A DNA stretch of 64,000 nucleotides from Jaltomata sinuosa. Lineage: Eukaryota > Streptophyta > Magnoliopsida > Solanales > Solanaceae. The DNA lies in NCBI GenBank assembly GCA_003996215.1, contig QJPP01001826.1, positions 124,001 to 188,000 of the forward strand, read 5' to 3'. Position 1 is the first letter of the stretch, and each line of letters begins with the position of its first letter. The notes under the pieces are model-generated. The model saw only the letters and a list, made by a program, of their open reading frames with translations. It was not told the origin of the DNA and did not search any database. This document shows, in pieces, positions 47,301 to 58,363 of the stretch. Made by a program: the position numbers and the translations under genes.

Positions 47301-48118
47301 CGCAAGAAGGCCAAGCTTCAGTCAACCATCAGTTACAGATACACTACTGAAATGTGCTTATTTAAGCCGATGATCGATGACATATACCATAAGTATCAAT
47401 CAGAGGACTTGAATATAAGTGCTACTATGCAAGATGATTCAATGTGCTCTTACATCAAGGGTTTGAGGATTCCAGCTGGTTTGCCATGGTATTCTGTTGA
47501 TGAAGTTTACATTCCAATGAATTGCAGGGGGAAGATACATTGAGTTCTTGCGGTTGTAGCGTTAAGGGACAGATGCATACGGGTATATGACTCGTACATG
47601 GCAGCCGGGCATAAAGCTATTGTGCTGGAAGAAATTAAAAAGTTTGTCACCCTGTTGCCTCATTGGTTGTCGCTCAGCAATTTTTATGACAATACTGATC
47701 GCACAGATTGGTTAAAACTGGAAGCATACAGTGGAAAAATAGACCAGGATTCATTTGACATTCATTGGGTCAGTGACATAGTTCAACAAAAAGGCGGTAG
47801 TATGTACGTATCTTCCATCTTTTTTTTAATACATTATCACAATTAACGATTAAAATAGTCCTTTTCTCACACCATTAAAATATGTTTAGGGATTGTGGAG
47901 TGTACGTAGCATCATTTGCAGAGTTTTTAAGTGATGGAGAACAGATTCCTTCCTCCAACTTTGATGTAAAACTTCAGCATGTCAGATATGGTGCACTTTT
48001 ATGGAATTACGGCGGCCCTAAAGCGAGTTCTGGTTTGATCAGTGACAATGACGATCCACCAAAGCCACCCCATCGGCCCATCAATCCAGATGCCCATGAC
48101 ATATTCAATGTTGATTAG
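43315..48118 (+). pseudogene. DUF1985/Ulp1-like (peptidase C48) gene of the MULE, broken
   Basis: Probable exons: 43315-43593, about 44475-45250, 45472-45951, 46037-46132, 46214-46342, 46471-about 46950, 47017-47149, 47274-47803 and 47890-48118, with GT-AG borders. Exon 2 has the DUF1985 signature region (ARCFMTREVEQYNPNEFW). The middle is hydrophilic and Ser/Pro/Gln-rich. The end is the C48 cysteine-protease fold: a WNDE-HMDVVFYYLR-type start, His at 47538-47540, Asp in RVYDSY (about 47590) and Cys in DCGVYV (about 47894). Related enzymes cleave SUMO-like tags. Breaks are a frameshift near 45028, TAG at 46840-46842, and TGA at 47541-47543 right after the catalytic His. It is convergent with the MURA gene. 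Confidence 0.8.
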
Positions 48119-48277
48119 CTTTTTAAGAGTTTTGGTGCACTTTTAAGTTTCAAGTACTAAGATTAGCTCATCTATTTTCGTATTTAGGTTTAATGTAATA
48201 GAGATACAGTTTACTATCTATTATAAATGTATAGTTTATGAAGCTACAGAACATAAAAAATTTAAAAATAGATCCTT

Positions 48278-51200
48278 TCACTTCTTCTTTGAAAAATAGC
48301 TACAACTACGCCTGTTATGACCTTTACGGCCACATCTTCCACAACAATTACTGCTTTTTGAAAGCATTTCACTGAACTTCTTTTGTCTCCCTTTTTTGGG
48401 ACGTCTGGGTGGCCTCCTGTAAATAGGTGGCAAAACCACCTCGGCTGAAATACTTTCTGGTATCTTCCACTCCTTTTGGTCTGGTAGTGGACACACAGGC
48501 AGCTCATATGTCTTTACGAGTGTTTCCGGCTTGTAGTAATCTGAGCAGTAAGGTCCAAAATCATCAATATTTTTTGCTTTTCAAAACAGCAATTGCATGT
48601 GGATATGGTAGCTCATCCAACTGAAACCTTCCACAACAGCATGTTTTTCTTTCTAGACAAACAATGTACTTTCTTCCATTGACACTTACTGTGTATAAGA
48701 ATTCAGATGACGGTCTAACCTGAAAAGAACATAGGTCAAACTATCAAATTATCTCTAATCGAACTAAATTGTGTCAGATTCAATATTGAAACTAAAAACA
48801 ATTTGAACTTAATGAGTACAAACACATACCGTCATTCGTGGCGATTCACTCTCGTTTAGTACTAGCATTTGTTGGAATTTACCACATAACGAAGTTTTCG
48901 TATATTTAGCTTTTGCACCATTACTGCAATTCCATTCACCAAATAATATTCGCGCTTTTTCCAGAAAATCAAAAATAGGCAGTTCCCGTGCATCAAATAA
49001 ACAACCATTGATACATTCCGCTATATTGAAAGTCATCATTCGCCCTCTATTTATTGGCGCATGCACTCTTGCCCATTTCTCGTATTCGGCTTCAAACAAA
49101 TAATCTTTCACTCTATGGTCCATCTTGTCAACCTTTCCAATAAGATAATCAAAATCGTCTACCTTGTATGCTTTTGCCATCGCGTAATACACATCACTTA
49201 GTCTATCTCTGCTTTTTCGAAAATTCGTGCAGACGTTCTTCCAAAGATGCCATATGCATGCATAATGTGGTATAGTTGGAAACACTCTGCTAACACTCTT
49301 AATTATGCTTTCATTACGTTCTGACACCATACACATGTTTGGACGCTCACCAAAGGCACCTTTAAATTGTTCAAAAAACTACGTCCAGGAGGCATCATTT
49401 TTAGTGTCGACTACGCCATACGCAAGTGGTAATATGCAGCCTGAAAAATAAATTAATGTTAACTTCAAAATAGAAAGTAATTAACTGCACACAAATTTAC
49501 TTCTTTTGATAGGAATGTGTATCACACTAAAAATAAAATTAAACACGTATCAACATGTTTATCAAAAAAAATTCAAAATACATCCTTTACCTGCACCATC
49601 CAGAGTACTTGCAGATACAAATGTCCCCTGGTATGCCCCTCGCATGTGAGCCCCGTCCACAACGACTACTGGTCTACAATATTCAAACCCTCTCCTCATT
49701 GGATTCAGTGAAATGAATATATACATGAACTCATCCCTCGGGGACTTATTCATACGTAGGTACGAATTTGGATACACTTGGTCTAGCATGTACAAATACC
49801 CAGGCAACTGCTGGTAACTATCCATCGGATCCCCCCGCACCATCTTCATAGCCCGCTCCTTGTCACGCCATGCCTTCATATAATTAATGTCAACTCCTAG
49901 GTCACGTTTAAGGTCTTCTTGAATGTCCTTTGGTGAGATTTTCCTTTTATGATTGACACACTTTGGCGCAACTAATCTGCCAATGAATCCAGTAGTTGCA
50001 TGACGTTGATTGAACACCTTATCCTTCAATTGACAAGTGTGCACATCATCGAAACTTCTCACCAAAAAAATGACGAATTGTTAAGACTCGAAGATCTGAA
50101 CGACCATGGACATTCTTCAGAGTTACATATCAGGTAATAGCTGCACACAGAGAAATACTAGTTAACTTAATAAATCTATTACTTAACAAAATGTATATAT
50201 TCGTTTTAAATAACTGAAATACGCAAAATTAATTAGTGTATATCTTTTATAAGTAATATACACTTTTTTTTAAAAACACACTCTATTCTAACGAAATGAA
50301 TGACAGAAAAATGCAGATGTCTATCACAATCATGTGTGTAAATTACAGCCTCGGACTATTATATCTATTTTGTAATTCAAATACTGTGTATCTACCAAAT
50401 GCTTGGCTACATGAAATACATCAAATATAATTGGATACAGATAAAATTAAAAAGTTACCTGGATACAAGTCCACAAGAACATAATAGGATACACGAAAAA
50501 TTCAAATTTGATAGAAATATACCTGGATACATGTTGATATGCTTGGATACATACAAATATCTATATACTTGGATACACATTAAACAGTACATAATTACAG
50601 AAACAGAATAAAGTTCATTTTTAACAATGTGAATCGACCATATCTAAGCATTAAAGATGGATACAATATTGTTCAAGAGAACTAACCTTTTCTTGTCTAA
50701 TCTTTTGGTTCTAAACTGATATCGATTAACAATTGCATTATTTGCCATCACCGACACAAGTGTGTCTTTATCCTTATAGAGTTGGTCAACTCTTACAACT
50801 TTGTGATTACAGTCTGTAATCACATGATCAACATCCATATCCATCACACTTAATGAATCAACGTTACCATCACCCGTTATCACAAGAACACCACTTTCAG
50901 ACCCTTCTATACATGCAATTGCGCCCGTATTTGGTTCGTAGGCAATTTCCCCAAACATGCTGCCAGCGACTGATTTTTCTTGAGTCGTTAATATCAATGG
51001 ATACACCCCAAAATTCGAATTCTTCTTCTTCAACTCCATATAAAGTCGCATTCCCATATTATTTCTGATCTCCATTGCCGATTCATTACTCTCAACAATG
51101 TATCTGACTTGTATATCAAACTTCAATATATCTATCTCCAAATGATTCAAAATCGTTGAAATAAGAACTTCATAGGAATCATAATCATTCAAAACAATAC

Positions 51201-51279
51201 CATCACTTTTGAATTTATCGTACACATTAGATGCAATCCACGTTCCAGAGTGCCTAAGCAAGATCGTTATTAACGTCAT
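48278..51279 (-). pseudogene. MURA (MuDR-type) transposase of the MULE, broken
   Basis: Minus-strand exons fit at 51279-50687, 50140-49591, 49440-48830 and 48719-48278. Domains in order: an N-terminal MULE-associated region; the MuDR zinc-binding stretch (CNSEECPW near 50110, then HTC near 50040); the MULE transposase core (VVVVDGAHM with the first catalytic Asp near 49650, then SERNESIIKSV and CIWHLWKNV); a SWIM finger (CCCGRFQ...PYPH, 48588-48645); and a C-terminal CGRCGRKGHNRRSC knuckle (about 48290-48345). Breaks: a T-run one base short (50064-50070), TAG at 49379-49381 in place of a Trp codon, and an extra base near 48570. The third SWIM ligand reads Tyr instead of Cys. The enzyme would cut and paste the element. 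Confidence 0.85.
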
Positions 51280-51575
51280 GCTTTATCTCGATAAAAGATG
51301 AGGAAACCTTTATCTGTTTTGCAGTATTAGCGTTGGATGATGCAAGATGAATGAGAATTCTTGCAGAAAGTGCGTTTGAAATTTGAATTCTCCAGTCGTT
51401 TGAGGCAACTAAGATACTGCATCATCGTTTGTAACTGATTGAAGCGTGATTTACTCCTCATTAATTGTAAATCTGTTATTTCCTTTTAAAGCGCCATAAT
51501 AGAAACAGGTTTACCATTAATGAAGAGATTATATGTATCCAGGGTACACGAAAATACAAAGGATACACGCCTTTC
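50384..51575 (-). repeat. Subterminal GGATACA motif array, right arm of the MULE
   Basis: About ten copies of (T/C)TGGATACA(A/C/T), the reverse complement of the left-arm motif, lie at 50430-50665, 50998 and 51534-51565, mostly in the first MURA intron and the terminal region. Confidence 0.8.
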
Positions 51576-51693
51576 CTTTTTTAAACTACCGGGAAAAATG
51601 TAATATTTTAAAGTAGTGGGATAAAACGTAATTAGGGACCAAACTACTGTATTTTATGTTGTTTACACTTTTTTTATTGACGAAAAAACTAAG

Positions 51694-51983
51694 GACCCAT
51701 TTGGCCATGAAATTTTATTTTTTTTCCAATTTTTTTTTTACTTTATTTGAAATCAGTGTTTAGCCATCTTGTATTTAGAAATACCCAAAACTCTGGTTTC
51801 ACTTTCAATTTTATAATTTTTTTTTATAAAAATAACTCCATTTAAATTATATTTCATATTTTTATTAAATAAAAATACATTCAAATTCTAATTATTTATT
51901 GCAAAAAATATGATTAAACACAACTCTAATTTTAAAAATTTTAAATAAAATAATTTTTTTAATTATTTTCATGGCCAAACGCC
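51694..51983. mobile_element. MITE with 'ttggccatgaaa' inverted ends
   Basis: The left end GACCCATTTGGCCATGAAA pairs with the right end 'tttcatggccaaacgcc'. AAG flanks both sides (51691-51693, 51984-51986). The inside is AT-rich with long T runs. Confidence 0.65.
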
Positions 51984-51986
51984 AAG

Positions 51987-52375
51987 TAAATATCTAATTC
52001 AAGTATAACACTTTGTAAAAAAAAAAAAAAACTGTCTAGCTTAATCTAAGTGGGTCCCGGCAGATAACATGTTTGTGATGCTTACTTACATCTGAGTATT
52101 TTTCAAAAAAAATTTCCCACTCTAGATCATTATAAGGAAAAAAATTGACAAGATTTCTTATATTACAAATTTCGACCGTTGTATATACTATACCTTTTCT
52201 ATATCAGCACGCTCCCCCAATGAACTACAAACCCGGGTCCACTCGGCCCATTAACCGGGCATGGGTACAATAGCAAACACGTGGCAATCTCCAAGTGGAC
52301 AGGGGATAAGAGAAAGTACAGAAACCGAGGCCGTTGAGTAATGGGACATTTAAATTTCTACTACACCAATCTCTC
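51987..52375 (+). promoter_or_regulatory. Upstream region of the NET3-like gene
   Basis: It is non-coding. 'tatactatacc' near 52187 is a weak TATA-like site. A more GC-rich, pyrimidine-rich block with 'aacacgtggcaatc' (a G-box, CACGTG, about 52277) precedes the probable transcription start near 52370. Confidence 0.5.
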
Positions 52376-53047
52376 TCCTGTGTTCAAAGCACAGTAGGGT
52401 AGGTGAGAGTGAGAGAGAGAGGAGAAGGAGGGAGATTTCCAGAGTCAAAATTTCAGTTTTATTCAAACTTCAGCTTCTTTGAAGATAAATTTGTCAGGTG
52501 AGTTGCATTATAAACATGAAATAGATCTAGATTTTAGAATTAGTGAATATAATGCATTACTTAAATGTACTTTTAATTCCTTTTGGCTATATGTATAGTT
52601 CGATTTCGGTACGATGGATGATTTCTTCAGGTGAGGTGAAGCTCTTTCAGTTTCAGTTGCTGTACGTTTTGTTGCAGTTTTAATTTGACTTGTTTTTTTT
52701 AATGTGGATTGGCCTAAGACTCTTATGCAGAAAAGTCAAAGTTTTTGCCAAATGGCTCATGCTCTTTTTGATTATGTTTGTGGCCTGACTTTAAATTTTT
52801 GTTTGGAATAGTCCTAAACATCCTAGGATTAGGTTTTTCGCAGCTTATATAAACATATCTTATTGGTGTATTTATTTCATCTTTCATTTAGCTGGTGACT
52901 GACCGTGGATCTTCTTCCCTTTAATGTTCCCCATTTAAAATTGTGTGTGTGTGTTTTTGGTTATTATTGTTTTCATTAATCAGTGTCTCGTAAAACTTTG
53001 TGGTTGATTTATAAGTATTGTTGTGGAGTTGGATTTGTTAGGAGAAA
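52376..53047 (+). other. NET3-like 5' UTR with a leader intron
   Basis: A GA-rich leader ('gagagtgagagagagagg') ends near 'ttgtcag|gtgagttg' (52497). The acceptor 'tttgttag' at about 53040 lies 7 bp before the ATG. Leader introns of about 0.5 kb are common in plant cytoskeletal genes. The junctions are inferred. Confidence 0.55.
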
Positions 53048-55406
53048 ATGGTTGAGGCAAAGGGTAAGCTATCGTCACAGTGGTGGTGGTTAGACAGTCA
53101 GAAGAAGGGAACTCCAAATCGCTCGCCATGGCTTCAATCAACTCTATCTGGTAAGTAATTACTTTTCTTTTTTCCGCTTTTGGAAAGCACTAGAATTCAA
53201 ATTCTGATTTTTAACTTTGTTCTTGCTTTAAGTAGTCACATGACCGTTGGATACCTTTTCAAAGCTACAACTTTGATTTTTCAACTAGGTTTTCTTAAAT
53301 CGTTTACAAAAAAAAAGATTATCTCTTTGTATTTATTTTCAACAAATTAAATAAGAAAAAAGTTTCTTACTGTGTTGATATTGATTCACCTTGAGTGACT
53401 TTTGCGCACTTTACTTTTGTTACACAAAATTCTTCAATTTTGAAAACAACCTTTCTACCCCACAAAGGATAGGAGAAGGTTACGTCCTACCCTCCTCAGA
53501 CTCACTAGTGTAGACCCCACTTGTAGTATATGTTGTCGTTGGACACATAATTCATCAATTTGTTATTTGATGTTTGAAAACAGAGTGAATAGAGTGGTTA
53601 GTTTTCTTAACTCAGCCATGGTATATAGTCAAACTTGTTTGAAATGGTGCATACTGGTATCTGTTGTTAACTTTAGGACCCTTTTCAAATTAAATGCTTG
53701 TTGAGTGGAGAGGTCCCGAACCATAATCTTTCACTTTCCTTAGTTTCCTAAATGAAAGCACATCTTCAACCTCCAATAGCTAGTATGTTCATCCACGGCG
53801 GTGTGGACTTCACTTGAACTATTCAGTGGTTGTAGGGGTTTGTGCTGGAGGGATCTATGATATCCTGAATAGGTGAGCTAGGATCAAATAAAATCTTGGT
53901 GACTATAGTGTAGACAACCAACTATGCATTTTCTTTTGGCTTCAATTATCATATTATTTTGCTGTTGTTACTATTCCTTTTTTTGAATGCTATGTAATGA
54001 TTTTGTTATATTTGTTATGTCTGCTTTGCGACTGTGTGCTATTTTTTAAGAAATTGCTTTCTTATGAGTTACTTGAGCCGAGAGTCTTTGAGAAACAACC
54101 TCTCTAACTCCACGAGGTAGGGATAAGATCTGTGTATACTCTACTCTCCGGACCCACCTGGTGGGATTATACTGGGTATGTTGTTGTTGTAACTATGCAT
54201 ATTTAGTACATTGCAACTGTGGCATGGCTTAACTACTTTATATATATGCCATGTGACGGGCCCTCAATTGTGGTCCAATTGATGATGTGGTAACTTAGAA
54301 GCAGATCCAAACGTCTCCAACGGGATTTTATCCTGTTTTTCTAATCTTTAATCATCATTTGATTACCAAATTATATGGTGGACCAATTATTAGTTCTATT
54401 TGACAAAAAGTCTACCACTTTAAGAGCAGTTGTGACTTGTGAGTAATTTTACATAGAAGTTGGTATCTTTTCTGCTTTGGGCTTTATTTCTCTTCATCAT
54501 AGCATGTTGAAAGTGAGTCATGATTAACTTTTCCCCCTACCTTAGCATTATGCAGAAAACACCTCTCTTTTAAATTAAATTTAATGTTGTTTATCCTGAA
54601 CTAGCAATGTTTCTGGACCTGCTCATTATAGCTTGTTTAAATTGGAAATCCTTGCAGAACTAGATGAGAAGACAGAGGCCATGCTGAGGATAGTTGAACA
54701 AGATGCAGATTCCTTCGCCCAAAGAGCAGAGATGTATTACAAGAAGCGACCACAGCTCATTAACATGGTTGAGGATTTCCATAGGACCCATCGCTTGTTA
54801 GCTGAGAAGTATGATCAAATCAAGTGTGAATCTGGTACTACTCGCCTTGTGACACCGTGGATGTCTCCATTGTCTTTAACCAAGTATTATCCACACAAAA
54901 AACTGATGAGCGCCACTGAAATATCATATGACAGCTATTCAGAAGCCTTTGGCCCTGAATCTGAGTCATCAGATAATATATCTGAGGTCGATGATCCTGA
55001 CTTAGAAGAAGAAGAAGAAATACAAACCCCCCGATCAGAGAAGGAAACAATGGAAGTATCAAGTGGCTTTCACGTGAACAATGATGAAGTAGTGAAGCTG
55101 AGGGAAGAAATTGAGAAGCTGAAAGAAGAGAGCAGAGTTCAGCAAGAGCTTCTAGCGCAGAAAGATGAAGAGAAACGAGAGGTCATCAGGCAGCTCAGTT
55201 TAGCTATGGATATGCTGAGGGAGGAAAATATTATGCTGAGGAAGACTGTTAGTGTTACTAAGGCCGCATCATCTCCAAAGAAGGAAAACATCATTGAGCT
55301 CGAGACATTAAAAGAGGGGTTCCGGAAAACATCATCTCCAAAGAAGGAAAACAACATTGAGCTCAAGACATTCAAGGAAGGGTTCTGGAAGAGGCTCTTC
55401 AATTGA
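53048..55406 (+). CDS. NETWORKED 3 (NET3)-like actin-binding NAB-domain protein
   Basis: Coding exons are 53048-53150 and 54658-55406 (GT-AG), giving 283 residues. The NAB (KIP1-like) domain spans about residues 10-90: WWW at 12-14, SPWLQSTLSELDEKTEAML across the junction, then DADSFAQRAEMYYKKRPQL. This domain binds F-actin in the plant NET family, which links actin to membranes. Residues about 100-165 are acidic (EEEEE). About 172-232 form a leucine-heptad coiled coil. The C-terminus has a doubled 20-residue unit (SSPKKEN..EL.T.KEGF.K, about 239-279) before RLFN. The short length and single coiled coil point to the NET3 subgroup; the member is not assigned. The 1.5 kb intron holds two SINE copies. 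Confidence 0.92.
53452..53550 (+). mobile_element. Degenerate TS-type SINE 3' part in the NET3 intron
   Basis: The text 'ggttacgtcctaccctcctcagactc', 'gaccccacttgtagtatatgttgtcgttgg' resembles the 3' half of the tobacco TS SINE, more decayed than the copy at 54080. Confidence 0.6.
54080..54195 (+). mobile_element. TS-type SINE 3' part in the NET3 intron
   Basis: It contains 'aaacaacctctctaactccacgaggtagggataagatctg', 'ctccggacccacctggtgggattatactgggta' and the tail TGTTGTTGTTGTAAC, the hallmark 3' region and TTG tail of the TS SINE of Solanaceae. The tRNA-like 5' part is missing or not recognisable. Confidence 0.85.
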
Positions 55407-56139
55407 TCATTCTATAGTCTAGTTGTTGTGCAATATTGCTTCATTCTTTCTAGTCTTGTTGTCTAGAAGCAGTAATTTAGTTAATATATTATGTAGGATT
55501 CATAAGTACTCTTATTTCATTTGCTATTCTAGTACTCTCCTAAGTCATTCTTTATGTTCTTATTGGTCTGACCAATTTGTTGTAGTATAGTAATATATAC
55601 ATTTATTAAATTTAAGTTCTGGATTCATTTTATGGATACTTCCACAATCACATCAATCATCAGCATGTGCACACGATGTGGGCGTATACACTCTGGCGAA
55701 ACTAGGATTTTAAACGAGGGTTGTTGAAATATGTACAAGTAAATATGCGAAGAAATCAAGGCAATTCAACGCATAGTATATATATATATATATATATAAA
55801 AATTCTTTTTACCTATCTACACAATAAAATTTTCAGATCAGTTGACACTCCTTGAATACATGTGGCTCCACCACTGCGTTTTACATTCTTAATGAACTAT
55901 GTTATACTCATTCAACAAAAGAACCAGGATGCAGATCTTGAGACAAACTAAACAAAATTGTCCTTATTTCCTTCTTATTTGACGATGAAAATGTAATACA
56001 ACACAGAAATGAAGCCTAAATTTTACACTACAGGAAGAATATGACAAAAGTATAGTACATAAATCTAACAGAGGGGAAAAACAGTGTGAAACTTCATCAA
56101 AAAGTACCTCACAAGACACTACCAAACATCTTTGAACCT
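55407..56139. other. Convergent intergenic region NET3 / AGP
   Basis: NET3 3' UTR signals lie within about 250 nt ('taatatattatg', 'gtatagtaatat'). A MITE-like pair of ends at 55690-55880 is listed separately. A (TA)n run lies at 55777-55799. Confidence 0.5.
55690..55880. mobile_element. hAT-like MITE with gene-flank location
   Basis: The end 'ctctggcgaaactaggattttaa' faces 'catgtggctccaccactgcg' on the right, a 'gcggagccag...ggctccgccactg' type inverted end common in nightshades. Both ends are diverged. Confidence 0.5.
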
Positions 56140-56583
56140 TCAGACACCGGGGAGCCGCGTAAACCAGGACGATATCAAACCTAAGACCAGCATTGTACAC
56201 AGAGATGACGACGACAGAGGAACTGCAGAGGCAACCGGCAAAGACTCAGTAGGCGAAAACGGCATATAAACAGGTCCCGGAGCAATCATAGCATCAGGAT
56301 TAGGAGGGCTGGGGCTAGAAGGAATTAAGGGTAGTGAAGAATCAGTAGGAGCAAGCTCAGAGCCACCTGGTGAAGGAAAAAGAGGACTTATATCAGGAGA
56401 AAGAGCAGGTGAAGATGAAGGTGGATTTGGTAACAATGCAGGTGCAGCTGAAATAGCAGAAGCTGGTACATTTAACAAAGATACTTTGTGCAAGGCCAGT
56501 GATAAAGGAAAAAAATCTTGGCATACCAAGAAAATAAAAACCCAAATCAAGAAAAGCCTAGTACAAATTGAAGTGTAAGCCAT
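56140..56583 (-). CDS. Classical arabinogalactan protein (GPI-anchored), AGP25/26/27-like
   Basis: A single exon of 147 residues. Seen: an N-terminal hydrophobic signal peptide (about residues 8-30, LFLIWVFIFLVC), a Pro/Ser/Ala-rich body (about 40-120) with repeated SP/AP/PSP dipeptides where Pro would become hydroxyproline and carry arabinogalactan, and a C-terminal small-residue plus hydrophobic tail (SSSSLCTMLVLGLISSWF, about 124-141) fitting a GPI-anchor signal. It would sit at the plasma membrane/cell wall. The motifs SPALSPDISPLFPSPG and IPSSPSPPNPDA match what I know of the Arabidopsis AGP25/26/27 group; that subgroup call is from memory of the family. It is convergent with the NET3 gene. 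Confidence 0.88.
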   Translation of the reverse strand: MAYTSICTRLFLIWVFIFLVCQDFFPLSLALHKVSLLNVPASAISAAPALLPNPPSSSPALSPDISPLFPSPGGSELAPTDSSLPLIPSSPSPPNPDAMIAPGPVYMPFSPTESLPVASAVPLSSSSLCTMLVLGLISSWFTRLPGV

Positions 56584-57100
56584 TAATGCTAACAGTTTTG
56601 GAATGAAGGGATACTGAAGAAGTTGGTGTTATGATTGAAGGATAATTGGAGAGTGAGGGGGTGGGGATGAGAATGATAGGGGGCAGAAATTAGTTGGGAA
56701 ATGGTCTGAGGAGACAGCTTAACATGTGGGGAGTGAACCAGGTAAGGCCAAGGGGTTCATCGACAGAAAATTATATTGTATATACAAGTTTAAAATTATC
56801 TTTGATGTATAAATAGCAGATATTGAATCCCCTTAATTAGCTTCTTCGTGTCCTCCTTCGTATTTTTGAATTAATGAAAATTCTGAATCGCATATGGGGT
56901 TATGAAAAGGACAAGGATTGGTGAATGGATTTTTGTGTAGAAACACATGAGGTTGTATAGGTTGCTTGTGTCCTTTTCTTGTGGCTTTTTCCAGCCAGCC
57001 ATTGTTCGTCCGTGAGATTCTTGTATCTGACATGCGAACACTCCCCCCCCCCCCCAATTAAACACCCCCACCCCCACCCCTGACTCCATATTTTAGTTTC
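56584..57100 (-). promoter_or_regulatory. Upstream region of the AGP gene
   Basis: It includes a GGGGTGGGG-rich patch at about 56650-56690, a MITE-end fragment near 56770-56845 ('gtatatacaagtttaaaa', 'attgaatccccttaa') and a C-tract region at 57043-57080. No clear TATA box was placed. Confidence 0.4.
57043..57080. repeat. Poly-C / CCCCA low-complexity tract
   Basis: A run of 13 C is followed by 'aattaaacacccccacccccacccc'. On the minus strand it is G-rich, with four or more runs of at least four G. Confidence 0.85.
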
Positions 57101-58363
57101 GATTAAGATTTTGAACACTATAGTCTATACCATAAACGGTGAACACCAGAAGAAATAGAGGTTTTTTCCATTGCGAATCAATGAGTGCTATAAAATAAAA
57201 GGCATGGTAAAAAATAAATTCTCACTGAAACACTGAAAAGTTCCTTAATTTTTACACTACTAGTATTTTTTCCTCACTGATTCAATCAAAATATCTAAAA
57301 AAAAAATGTTTTAGTAGTGGAAGTTCACTAAATTCGGACTAGCCGGAAATGCTCATTTTGAGCTTGAAGTGGTACTGATCAAATCTGTCGAAAATTCGAA
57401 GACATAATTAATAAATAAAAATATAATCTCTTCAAAATTTTAAGCTTTTGAATGAAGTGATCACATAATTCAATACGGATACTAGAGTATACAAAGGTTT
57501 TGAGCTTAAGTAGGTCTCCGAACATGAATAAAATGATATTTAAAAAAAGTAATATTTGAAGTTAAAGTTGAAAAATGATATTCAGACGTTGAGGTTGTAT
57601 TTAAACATGTATTTCACCTGAATTTTTTTCTGCATAAAAACCCATCACCAAAAACTAACAAAAAAAATTATTCTAATGCGTAACAAATATGTTTTAAAAG
57701 AAAGGGAAAACATATTTATGCCGAAACGGACGCTAACTCTCATTGACACCTATTATCAATAAAAAATTATACGTGATTTAAAAAAAAATAAAAAATTGCA
57801 CATGATGAGAATTAAATAAAAAAATATTTAATTTAATAATTTAAATTTTTAAATAAAATAATCATGTAATCTAAGAACATAAACTATCATGACCACGATA
57901 TAAATTGAAAAGAAAATTCACAAGTTAATCTCTCACATTAAATCGGAGGAACTTCTTTTTTATGATTAATAGTCCTTTTGACTAAGTTTTTGAGAGGACA
58001 AACCAAAAGTACTTATTTTTTCAATGAAGTGATTATAAAAAAGAAAAGTGCTTGGCCAAGTATGGAGAGAAATAAGTATTTTTAGGGAGTAGAAAAAACT
58101 ATTTTTCTAAAGCTAAAAAGATAGTTTTCCTCCAAAATTTATTAAGTAAATTTTCAAAGCAATTTTTAAAAATTTAATCACACATTAATTGGTGCTTAAA
58201 AGTAATTTTTAAATTAATTAATTAAATACAAACTACTTCTTGTCAAACATATTTGTTTGGAAAATATTTTTTTAAGAATATTTTTTAAAATAAATTAATC
58301 TTAGAAAATTGACCGAACAGATTATTAGCGGTGGATGCAAAGTTACTCACCTCAACATTATTA
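57101..58363. other. AT-rich intergenic, no gene seen
   Basis: A possible MITE around 57970-58320 ('aagtacttattttt' / 'aaataagtattttt' inverted text) has no clear ends. Confidence 0.4.

Larger units (their letters stand above)
42921..51666. mobile_element. Mutator-like element carrying Ulp1-type protease and MURA genes (Kaonashi-like)
   Basis: The ends are inverted: GAAAACTACATAAATAATC at 42921 and GTAAACAACATAAAATAC (reverse complement) ending 51666. The similarity continues through 'ccctaattac' and 'atcccaatactttaaaata'. The flanks ACTTTTATG and ACTTTTTTT are an imperfect 9-bp duplication. Two convergent gene units fill it, a C48/Ulp1-like gene (+) and a MURA transposase (-), as described for Kaonashi MULEs. 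Both ends are dense in TGTATCC motifs in mirror orientation. Coding frames are broken. Confidence 0.85.
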
